DNA of 33,304 bases from positions 1 to 33,304 of the forward strand of contig JAEZVB010000047.1 of assembly GCA_023443285.1 (NCBI GenBank), read 5' to 3'. A model generated the notes under the pieces. That model searched no databases, was not told where the DNA came from, and saw only the letters and a program-made list of their open reading frames with translations. Of the stretch, positions 1 through 5,668 are shown piece by piece. The translations under genes were made by a program, and so were the position numbers. How positions within the stretch are numbered: the stretch's first letter is position 1; every line of letters starts with the position of its first letter. This DNA is from Bacillota bacterium (GTDB taxonomy: Bacteria > Bacillota > Negativicutes > Sporomusales > Sporomusaceae).

Positions 1-1
1 T

Positions 2-403
2 TTTAGGGCTGATACTGTGCATAGCGCTATTTTTATTATAAAAGGAATGTTTGCTCTCAACGGAATAAGTTTACCATCCCAAATTGCACATACACTCCCT
101 ATGTTGGAAACATACGGAATAAAATTTTCTGGATTAATGCCATTAACTAAATTATCTGGTAGTCAAGCAGTTTTATGGGTAGGAATGTCTTTATTTATCG
201 CAATATTTTTACCTAATATAATGGAAATAACAGCTAAATATTGTCCTGCATTGGGAATTGAAGAAAAAAGTATAGAGACAAGATGGGCGAAGTATATACA
301 ATGGAACCCATCTTATTTATGGTCAATTGTAATTGGGATTATGGCTATTGTTAGTATTTTAGCAATGGTACAAGCATCTGAATTTTTATATTTTCAATTT
401 TAG
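2..403 (+). CDS. MBOAT-family O-acyltransferase, C-terminal part (5' end outside window)
   Basis: The frame is open from base 2 with no start needed, so this is the 3' part of a longer gene; an internal ATG at 17 is not the true start. The visible sequence begins FRADTVHSAIFIIKGMF and contains two hydrophobic stretches, around codons 60-72 and at the C-terminus. An FRA-D followed by a membrane segment is typical of the C-terminal part of MBOAT proteins of the AlgI/DltB type, which move acyl groups across the membrane onto extracellular polysaccharides or teichoic acids. The SGNH-type gene that follows 18 bp later is the usual partner and supports the call. The acceptor polymer cannot be told. 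The region is more AT-rich than the genes after position 4700, which suggests accessory DNA. Confidence 0.7.
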   Translation, partial: FRADTVHSAIFIIKGMFALNGISLPSQIAHTLPMLETYGIKFSGLMPLTKLSGSQAVLWVGMSLFIAIFLPNIMEITAKYCPALGIEEKSIETRWAKYIQWNPSYLWSIVIGIMAIVSILAMVQASEFLYFQF

Positions 404-421
404 TATACAGGAGTTTTGGCA

Positions 422-1495
422 ATGGAATATAAGAAAAGTTTCATTATAGTGGTTAGTTCTATTATATTAGGGTTACTCAGTGTTGCGATATTTAATTATT
501 TAGTCGATCCTGCAAATATGTTTAAGCCTCATGAATATGAAAGTGGAATTGCTGAAATATTAATTTCTAATAAAAATGTGGCAAATATCTCTAACTATGA
601 TGAGAGATTAGTTCAAAAATATTTAGTGGAAAAAAGCAATCAAAAACGAGACGTACTGATATTTGGTTCAAGTCGTTCAATGGGAATTAGTGGATATTTA
701 TTTCCGCAACAGACTTTTTTTAACCATTTCGTATCTGGAGCGTCTATAGAAGATCACATTGCTATATATGAAATGTATAAAGAACGAAATTGGATGCCTA
801 AAAAAATAATCATAGGGTTAGACCCTTGGCTTCTAAATAAAAATAATCAACAAACGCGATGGCAATCTCTTGAAGAAGAATATAATAATGCCAATACACG
901 TTTAAGGCTAGATAATACTATGAGGATTTCCCAATATTTCATGAAAAGAACTTATAAAAAGTACTTAGAATTGATTTCCATGCCATATTTGATAGCAGCC
1001 TATGATGCTTTTAATAAACCGAAAAAGCAAGTAGAGTATTATTCAACTACGGATAGCGAATTAGCAGTTGGAATAAAAATGATGGATGGAACAATGAGTT
1101 ATCCCGAAGTATATAGAAACGCATCAATTGCAGAAGTAAAACAGAAGGCAATAGCTTATGCTAACGCAGATCCAATATATTCTTTGGGAAGCTTTGAAAA
1201 ATTAGACGAAGAAAATATACTAAAATTTGAAAGGTTTATCAATGACTTAAAAAAACAAAATATAGAGATAATATTCTTTTTACCTCCATATCATCCCGAA
1301 GTTTATAATGCTGTAATTAACAATGGGAAATATGCTATGGTTTTACAGGCGCAGAGTTATTTCATTAATTATGCACAGAAAGCCGGTATTGCAATTATTG
1401 GGTCATACAATCCTGCTGAATGCGGATTATCGGATGATGATTTTTATGATGGTATGCACCCTAAAATTCATGCTATTAATAAACTTTTCAATTAA
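422..1495 (+). CDS. SGNH/AlgX-DltD-like protein, probable polymer O-acylation partner
   Basis: A protein of about 357 residues with one N-terminal membrane anchor (roughly residues 5-27) and an extracytoplasmic body. Two SGNH-hydrolase-like signatures are visible: FGSSRSMG near residue 80 (block I, nucleophile Ser) and DGMHP close to the C-terminus (block V, Asp-x-x-His). Proteins of this kind accompany MBOAT acyltransferases and complete acyl transfer to a cell-surface polymer. I chose ATG 422 because AGGAG at 409-413 is well spaced for it, while the in-frame TTG at 416 is too close. The protein stops about 15 residues after DGMHP, a short tail, so slight 3' truncation is possible. The substrate is unknown. 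Confidence 0.62.
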   Translation: MEYKKSFIIVVSSIILGLLSVAIFNYLVDPANMFKPHEYESGIAEILISNKNVANISNYDERLVQKYLVEKSNQKRDVLIFGSSRSMGISGYLFPQQTFFNHFVSGASIEDHIAIYEMYKERNWMPKKIIIGLDPWLLNKNNQQTRWQSLEEEYNNANTRLRLDNTMRISQYFMKRTYKKYLELISMPYLIAAYDAFNKPKKQVEYYSTTDSELAVGIKMMDGTMSYPEVYRNASIAEVKQKAIAYANADPIYSLGSFEKLDEENILKFERFINDLKKQNIEIIFFLPPYHPEVYNAVINNGKYAMVLQAQSYFINYAQKAGIAIIGSYNPAECGLSDDDFYDGMHPKIHAINKLFN

Positions 1496-1533
1496 ATCGG
1501 CAATCTCATCTCTGATCGGCAGGCGGTTACGGT

Positions 1534-1638
1534 ATGCGGTACATGTGCAGGATCAGAAATAAGGAAGTTAACCTATTTTTTGATGATCTGGAACACAAGT
1601 GGTTTTTGGAGTACTGTCAGGAATTAACTGGAAAATAA
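1534..1638 (+). pseudogene. Possible 34-codon coding remnant
   Basis: A short frame starts at ATG 1534 and ends at TAA 1636-1638, inside the left arm of the hairpin. Its C-terminal half, NLFFDDLEHKWFLEYCQELT, has the mixed charged and aromatic composition of real protein rather than random translation, and a gene ending in a terminator stem is normal. There is no ribosome-binding site, and the frame is closed upstream at 1513-1515. It may be the 3' stub of a decayed gene. I do not recognise the family. Confidence 0.22.
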
Positions 1639-1675
1639 ACCAACCTATCATTATATTATTGATAGGTTGGTTTAT
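1635..1675. terminator. 16-bp perfect hairpin, probable terminator
   Basis: ATAAACCAACCTATCA (1635-1650) is perfectly complementary to 1660-1675, with a 9-nt loop. No long T tract follows outside the stem, but the stem ends in TTTAT. It lies at the end of the MBOAT/SGNH region and probably stops transcription from it. Confidence 0.55.
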
Positions 1676-1791
1676 GATTAAAAACAGACAAGGCAAATTC
1701 GATTAAATATGGCTACTGAGTTGGGGCTGGATATTATTCAGACGAGTTTGCAGAGAGTATAGATATCGATCGTAACCTTTTGCTAAACATA

Positions 1792-1799
1792 ATTAATTT
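1792..1799. repeat. Left target-site duplication of the IS66 element
   Basis: ATTAATTT lies directly outside the left end of the element and is repeated exactly at 4685-4692. Eight-base duplications are the rule for the IS66 family. Confidence 0.93.
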
Positions 1800-1832
1800 G
1801 TAAGCGGCAAATATCTCATCACCTATCATCCA
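1800..1832. repeat. IS66 terminal inverted repeat, left
   Basis: It begins GTAAGCGGCAAA. Over 33 positions about 23 match the reverse complement of 4652-4684, including blocks GTAAGCG, CAAA and TCACCTA. Confidence 0.9.
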
Positions 1833-1903
1833 ACAGCATAGGCATGCTAATATAATAGGGAATGAAAAAGATGAATTTTTCAAGATACAATTCACACCAT
1901 ATC

Positions 1904-2194
1904 TTAAAAAAATCCATCTCGCAAAGCGGCTTTGAATTTATTAAATTGCTTTTGAATTAGCTTCTTGTGCTGATCATTTGATAGATGTTCCGTATGGTCG
2001 AATCCTTCCTCGGCAACGTAAAAGTTGAAGCATTCAGCCAGATCTCGATTTGCTTTTTCCATTTTTGCATAATGTTTCATCAAATAATAACTGAAATCAA
2101 GGTCAAAATCCATGCGACTGCGTTCACCGTCGAGATATGACTGGACAAAGTTTAGCATAAATTCTGTGGAAGTATTCCTTGGCATATCAAACAT
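1904..2194 (-). CDS. IS66 passenger protein of unknown function
   Basis: A 96-residue acidic, aromatic-rich soluble protein encoded just inside the left end of the element. Its AAAAAGGAG ribosome-binding site begins right after the tnpC stop, so it is the last gene of the transposition operon. ATG 2194 lies only one base after GGAG; the in-frame ATG at 2185 (MPRNTSTE) is better spaced and may be the true start. No domain, membrane segment or cysteine motif is evident; the predicted fold is mostly helical. Small extra genes downstream of tnpC occur in some IS66 elements, but I know of no assigned role. It could be a transposition accessory or regulatory protein. Confidence 0.7.
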   Translation of the reverse strand: MFDMPRNTSTEFMLNFVQSYLDGERSRMDFDLDFSYYLMKHYAKMEKANRDLAECFNFYVAEEGFDHTEHLSNDQHKKLIQKQFNKFKAALRDGFF

Positions 2195-2203
2195 TCTCCT
2201 TTT

Positions 2204-3733
2204 TCATCGCATACGGCATTTCTCTAAAGCCGCACCGCCCCACGGTAATAAAGTGTCCAATTCTCCGACTGATGTGGATGGAACTGTTTCAAGCAGAAAC
2301 TTCAGATATTCAAACGGCAAAAGGCCATTTTCTTTGGCGGTCTCTATAATCGAATAGACTACTGAACTTGACGTAGCGCCTTTAACCGAATTGCAGAACA
2401 ACCAATTTTTGCGCCCCAATGCGAAAGGCCGTATAGCATTTTCAGCCCGGTTGTTTGAAATTTCGGTTCGCCCGTCAAGATAAACATTCATTAACCATTT
2501 ACGCTGCTCCAGGGCATAATTCACGGCTTTACCCATTGCTGTTTTAGGAAGAACACAAAGGGTTTGGAGCCACTCGAAAAAAGCCTCTGCTTGAGGCTTA
2601 GATTTCTGTATTCGCAGTTCTTGCCGTTCTTCTGGGGCACGGTTTTTCCATTGATCTTCTAAATGAAACAGCAGTCCGATGTGCCGCATGGCGTCATTTG
2701 CCGAAGATGCCTCCCTTTCAGCAGAGGGTATAGCTTTTAATGCCTCTTCGAATTTACGCCGCATATGAACCCAACAACCCACTACGGTCATTTCAGGCAA
2801 TGTATGATAGGCAGCGTAACCATCCGTATGCAAAAATCCTTTGAAATCTTTTAAAAATTGCTTAGGATGGGCACTTGATCGGCTTGGCTGATATTCAAAA
2901 ACAACAATCTGCTGCTTGGTATCGGCACTTGTCCTGTATAGCCACATATAGCTATTTGATACGGCAGGCTTGTTAGGTTCCCGAAGAATTTGTACCGTGG
3001 TTTCATCAGCATGAAGTACATCTTGCATTAATAGCAGAGCTTTCATTCGCTCATAAACTGGTACGAACCAATCATTACTACAACGGATAATCCAGTTAGC
3101 CATAGTCTGGCGGGAAAGCGATACACCTTGCCTTTTCCAATCTTGCTCTTGTCGGTACAACGGTGCATGCATGACATATTTCTGCGTCATGATATGTGCT
3201 ACCGCCGATGGAGAGGCCAAGCTTCCGCTAAGTAGCGGCTCTGGCATAGCAGCCTTCACGAAAGGCACATGCTCGCCATGTTTTTCGCAGTTTCGGCAGG
3301 AATACACTGCGCGTTTGTGTTCTACAACTTTGACCTGTGCCGGAATGACCACAAGCTCGCGCCGAGTGTCATGTCCCATTTCATGCAATGTCTCACCACA
3401 CTTTGAGCAAGATCGTTCTTCTTCCGGCAGCTTATATTCCACCGTTTCAACCGGCAATACGGATAAATCATCTTTCCTTTTGCCGATCCGCTTACGACGG
3501 GTATATGCAATGTCTTCGAGTTTTGGCTCTGGTTTCTGTAGATCAGCAGCATTTTCAACCTCATCAAACAGGCCGAGCTGGTCGGAGTGAGCAATTTTCT
3601 CGCTTGACGATCCGAATTGGCGGTGTTTAGACAGACGAAATTGTTCCTCGTAAAATTTTACAAGGACTTCAAGTTCAGCTATGCGAGCATCTTTTTTCGC
3701 CATGATTTCAGGCAAATTCATAATCATTTCCAT
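2204..3733 (-). CDS. tnpC: IS66 transposase TnpC (DDE transposase)
   Basis: A 509-residue transposase that cuts and joins the element ends. From N- to C-terminus: a leucine-zipper-like helix (residues 10-35), RQFGSSSEK, a zinc-finger region with C109-x2-C112 and C146-x2-C149, and a catalytic core with D243 (HADET), D304 (HTDGY) and E431 (NRAEN), followed by IRPFALGRKNWLF. The length is normal for IS66 TnpC and no frameshift is seen. The annotated ATG has no clear ribosome-binding site; the third in-frame ATG (3721, MNLPEIM) has GGAA at good distance and could be the real start. It needs TnpA and TnpB from the same operon, and the passenger gene follows it. Confidence 0.97.
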   Translation of the reverse strand: MEMIMNLPEIMAKKDARIAELEVLVKFYEEQFRLSKHRQFGSSSEKIAHSDQLGLFDEVENAADLQKPEPKLEDIAYTRRKRIGKRKDDLSVLPVETVEYKLPEEERSCSKCGETLHEMGHDTRRELVVIPAQVKVVEHKRAVYSCRNCEKHGEHVPFVKAAMPEPLLSGSLASPSAVAHIMTQKYVMHAPLYRQEQDWKRQGVSLSRQTMANWIIRCSNDWFVPVYERMKALLLMQDVLHADETTVQILREPNKPAVSNSYMWLYRTSADTKQQIVVFEYQPSRSSAHPKQFLKDFKGFLHTDGYAAYHTLPEMTVVGCWVHMRRKFEEALKAIPSAEREASSANDAMRHIGLLFHLEDQWKNRAPEERQELRIQKSKPQAEAFFEWLQTLCVLPKTAMGKAVNYALEQRKWLMNVYLDGRTEISNNRAENAIRPFALGRKNWLFCNSVKGATSSSVVYSIIETAKENGLLPFEYLKFLLETVPSTSVGELDTLLPWGGAALEKCRMR

Positions 3734-3832
3734 ACATATATTTTATCACAAAAACCCCTAAAAAACGAGAGTTTTCAAGGCTTTTCGACCACTTTTGTTC
3801 TATTAATTATACTATTTTCCATGGCGTTTTAT

Positions 3833-4186
3833 CTAGGTAACCCGACTAGTAATCAGTTCTTCTCGCTTTAGTTTGAGCTCCACCCTCGTTCCACCTAACA
3901 GGATGGATAATTCCTCGCCTGTTAGCGTGAGGATCTGGTCAGTGTTAGATGCCGGCCAATGGAAATGGCCCTTCTCCAAACGCTTGAAGTACAGCCAAAA
4001 TCCGTCACTGTCCCATTCCAGTATTTTAATTCGGTCTCGAGTTCTGTTGCAAAACACAAATACCGCCCCATCAAATGGGTTGAGTTTAAAACTGCTTTCT
4101 ACAATAGTGGCAAGTCCGTTGATACTCTTACGCATGTCTGTCTGACCACAAGCAAGAAATACTCGTTTACCCGCGAAACTCAGCAT
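3833..4186 (-). CDS. tnpB: IS66 accessory transposition protein TnpB
   Basis: A 117-residue protein of the IS66 Orf2/TnpB family. The conserved blocks are GQTDMRKSINGL (residues 14-25) and FVFCNRTRDRIKILEWDSDG followed by FWLYFKRLEKGHFHWP. Its ATG overlaps the tnpA stop as ATGCTGA, so translation is coupled. In IS66 it is required with TnpA and TnpC for transposition, although its biochemical role is not settled. About 100 bp separates it from tnpC. Confidence 0.96.
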   Translation of the reverse strand: MLSFAGKRVFLACGQTDMRKSINGLATIVESSFKLNPFDGAVFVFCNRTRDRIKILEWDSDGFWLYFKRLEKGHFHWPASNTDQILTLTGEELSILLGGTRVELKLKREELITSRVT

Positions 4187-4569
4187 GGCTGTTTAAATAA
4201 GCCCAGCAGTGCGGCGATCTTCTCTGACGGATATGTATTGTCCGCAGCAATTCGTATCCCGGCAATATCAATGCGAATTTCTCCCTGTGCAGCATTTTCC
4301 GCAAGTGTAGACGGCTCATATGCTTTTACAATCTTCAATTCGGCAAAGCCTGACGGGACTAGTTTTCTCTCTGCTTGTTCGCCTTGCATTTCAGCCATCT
4401 GCTCGCAGGCCGCTGACCGCAGTTTTTGCTGCCAATAGTAGTAAACGCTCTCATGAATCCCCTCGTTTTCACAGAAAGCTTTAGCACTCAAACCACTTTC
4501 TCTTTTTCTGTGCATGATCTGCGTCCAGTGTGCCAGGCGGTATTCCGCTGCTATTTTTCTTGTATTCAT
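4180..4569 (-). CDS. tnpA: IS66 accessory protein TnpA (helix-turn-helix)
   Basis: A 129-residue protein, first gene of the transposition operon. The N-terminal half (YRLAHWTQIMHRKRESGLSA, then FCENEGIHESVYYYWQQKLR) has the helix-turn-helix pattern of IS66 Orf1/TnpA and IS3-type OrfA proteins, so it probably binds the element ends. The C-terminal part (IRIDIAGIRIAADNTYPSEK, then IAALLGLF) matches the usual tail of this family. It overlaps tnpB by 7 bp. The operon promoter should lie in 4570-4684, inside the right end of the element. Confidence 0.93.
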   Translation of the reverse strand: MNTRKIAAEYRLAHWTQIMHRKRESGLSAKAFCENEGIHESVYYYWQQKLRSAACEQMAEMQGEQAERKLVPSGFAELKIVKAYEPSTLAENAAQGEIRIDIAGIRIAADNTYPSEKIAALLGLFKQPC

Positions 4570-4651
4570 ACTACTGATACTCCTATTCGCCTTGAATTAC
4601 TACTAGTAGTTTTTCAAGTTCTTTCATAGTCAGTGTATCAGCTTTGTTTGA

Positions 4652-4684
4652 TGGCTTCTAGGTGAGGTAGAGTTTGTCGCTTAC
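4652..4684. repeat. IS66 terminal inverted repeat, right
   Basis: On the minus strand it begins GTAAGCGACAAACTC and pairs with the left end at 1800-1832. It ends exactly where the second copy of the target duplication begins. Confidence 0.9.
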
Positions 4685-4692
4685 ATTAATTT
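4685..4692. repeat. Right target-site duplication of the IS66 element
   Basis: ATTAATTT is identical to 1792-1799. Confidence 0.93.
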
Positions 4693-4727
4693 TGAGTTTT
4701 CATATGTTTTATCAGGAGGTGTTCTGA

Positions 4728-5003
4728 ATGGCTGATAAAAACATTGTCAATAGTACGCGTGATTTGAAATTAAAAGAGGTCATAAATGTAATTGATGGCA
4801 AGCGTATGGGTAATATTACCGATATAGAAATTGATGTTGAGACCGGGCGGCTTACCGCAATTGTTGTACCTGGTCTGGGGAAATTTTTGGGCATCTTTGG
4901 ACGTAATGAAGATGTGGTCATTCCCTGGGATAAGATCAATAAAATCGGAATGGACGTAATTTTGGTTGAAACAGGAAGCTTTGGTGAACTAAATAAAGCA
5001 TGA
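4728..5003 (+). CDS. PRC-barrel protein, YlmC/YmxH family
   Basis: A 91-residue single-domain PRC-barrel protein. The barrel reads DLKLKEVINVIDGKRMGNIT, then DIEIDVETGRLTAIVVPG, then EDVVIPWDKINKIGMDVILVE. YlmC/YmxH proteins are conserved in spore formers and often annotated as sporulation proteins; the precise role is unknown. AGGAGG at 4714-4719 is ideally spaced from ATG 4728. The IS66 element ends 43 bp before the start, so the native promoter may have been displaced. A strong terminator follows, so the gene is now a single transcription unit. In many Firmicutes this gene sits between sigG and nrdR; nrdR is indeed next. Confidence 0.88.
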   Translation: MADKNIVNSTRDLKLKEVINVIDGKRMGNITDIEIDVETGRLTAIVVPGLGKFLGIFGRNEDVVIPWDKINKIGMDVILVETGSFGELNKA

Positions 5004-5011
5004 CTAATGCA

Positions 5012-5049
5012 AAAAAAAACTCTAGCCACATAGTGGCTAGAGTTTTTTT
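5012..5049. terminator. Bidirectional rho-independent terminator
   Basis: ACTCTAGCCAC (5019-5029) pairs with GTGGCTAGAGT (5033-5043) across a 3-nt loop, with an A tract before and a T tract after, so it can work in both directions. It isolates the PRC-barrel gene from nrdR. Confidence 0.93.
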
Positions 5050-5079
5050 AAAATAAATTCATCTCCCAGGAAGGGAAAA

Positions 5080-5095
5080 ACACAATATGCAGAGT
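5080..5095. promoter_or_regulatory. NrdR box 1 (upstream)
   Basis: ACACAATATGCAGAGT agrees at 13 of 16 positions with the NrdR-box consensus acaCwAtATaTwGtgt. Its start is exactly 31 bp, about three helical turns, before box 2, which is the classic tandem arrangement. Confidence 0.82.
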
Positions 5096-5110
5096 ATATA
5101 TACTATATAC

Positions 5111-5126
5111 ACACAATATATAGTGT
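5111..5126. promoter_or_regulatory. NrdR box 2 (downstream)
   Basis: ACACAATATATAGTGT is a full palindromic match to the NrdR-box consensus. It lies 62 bp before the nrdR start, so NrdR probably represses its own operon. Confidence 0.93.
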
Positions 5127-5153
5127 TGTATGCGGTAACCTATATATTATAAC
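5126..5153 (+). promoter_or_regulatory. Probable sigma-A promoter of nrdR-nrdD-nrdG
   Basis: TTGTAT (5126-5131) and TATAAC (5148-5153) are 16 bp apart. The -35 touches NrdR box 2, which fits repression. Other AT-rich -10-like hexamers lie nearby, so the exact promoter is uncertain. Confidence 0.5.
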
Positions 5154-5187
5154 AATACTCACCGGAGTAATCAAGGAGTGGGTGGAT

Positions 5188-5652
5188 TTGCGTTGTCCTT
5201 TTTGTGGGGTGGCTGATAGTAAGGTTGTTGATTCAAGAGCAACCGACGAAGGAAATTCCATTCGTCGACGGAGAGAGTGTTCCGTTTGTGCCCGTCGCTT
5301 TACTACTTATGAAGTAGTTGAAGAAATACCATTAATGGTTATTAAAAAAGATGGGCGTCGTGAGATGTATGAGCGTAGTAAGCTCTTAGGTGGATTGTTA
5401 AAAGCATGTGAAAAGCGACCAGTGCCTATTCATGTGATTGAAACAGCAGTCAACAAAGTCGAGAAAGATCTCCATAATAGTGTAGAACGGGAAATTTCCA
5501 CCCGGCAAATTGGCGAATCGGTGATGCTGCATTTAAAAGAAATTGATCAAGTTGCCTATGTACGATTTGCTTCTGTGTACCGGCAATTTGCTGATATTAA
5601 TAATTTTATGCAGGAATTAGAGTTACTCATGAAAACGCAGCACAAAGATTAA
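5188..5652 (+). CDS. nrdR: Transcriptional repressor NrdR
   Basis: NrdR senses ATP/dATP and represses ribonucleotide reductase genes. The zinc ribbon is C3-P-F-C6 and C31-x2-C34 in MRCPFCG and RRRECSVCARRFTTYE, followed by an ATP-cone domain from about residue 46 (IPLMVIKKDGRREMYERSKL) onward. I start at TTG 5188: AAGGAG at 5173-5178 is well spaced for it and the protein then begins MRCPFCG as in the family; the in-frame GTG at 5182 is only 3 bases from the Shine-Dalgarno. The result is 154 residues, normal for NrdR. nrdD begins 16 bp downstream, and the two NrdR boxes upstream imply autoregulation. Confidence 0.96.
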   Translation: MRCPFCGVADSKVVDSRATDEGNSIRRRRECSVCARRFTTYEVVEEIPLMVIKKDGRREMYERSKLLGGLLKACEKRPVPIHVIETAVNKVEKDLHNSVEREISTRQIGESVMLHLKEIDQVAYVRFASVYRQFADINNFMQELELLMKTQHKD

Positions 5653-5668
5653 TCAACATGGGGGCAGA

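Larger units (their letters stand above)
1496..1799. other. Gene-poor AT-rich stretch between SGNH gene and IS66 element
   Basis: This stretch holds a short coding remnant (1534-1638) and a hairpin (1635-1675), listed separately. From 1676 to 1799 I see no convincing gene, RNA or promoter. Before the IS inserted, bases up to 1799 were continuous with base 4693 and would have formed the upstream region of the PRC-barrel gene at 4728. Confidence 0.5.
1800..4684 (-). mobile_element. Complete IS66-family insertion sequence, 2885 bp
   Basis: The element is bounded by imperfect inverted ends that both begin GTAAGCG and is flanked by perfect 8-bp direct repeats. It carries, on the minus strand, tnpA, tnpB, tnpC and a fourth small passenger gene. 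All three transposition genes are full length and the DDE triad of TnpC is present, so the copy looks intact. The perfect target duplication argues for a recent insertion. It lies between an AT-rich acylation locus and the PRC-barrel gene at 4728. Confidence 0.96.

Noticed and set aside
1323..1638. Frameshift joining the SGNH gene to the downstream remnant
   Set aside because: The remnant frame is closed by a stop at 1513-1515 and the SGNH protein already has its last catalytic motif, so a single frameshift does not restore one continuous gene.
3171..3590. 139-codon plus-strand open frame inside tnpC
   Set aside because: It is the antisense shadow of the intact transposase gene and shows no recognisable domain.
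4660..4715. Hybrid promoter formed at the IS66 right end for the PRC-barrel gene
   Set aside because: Candidate hexamers (TTGTCG, TTACAT, TATGTT) match the consensus poorly or have wrong spacing.
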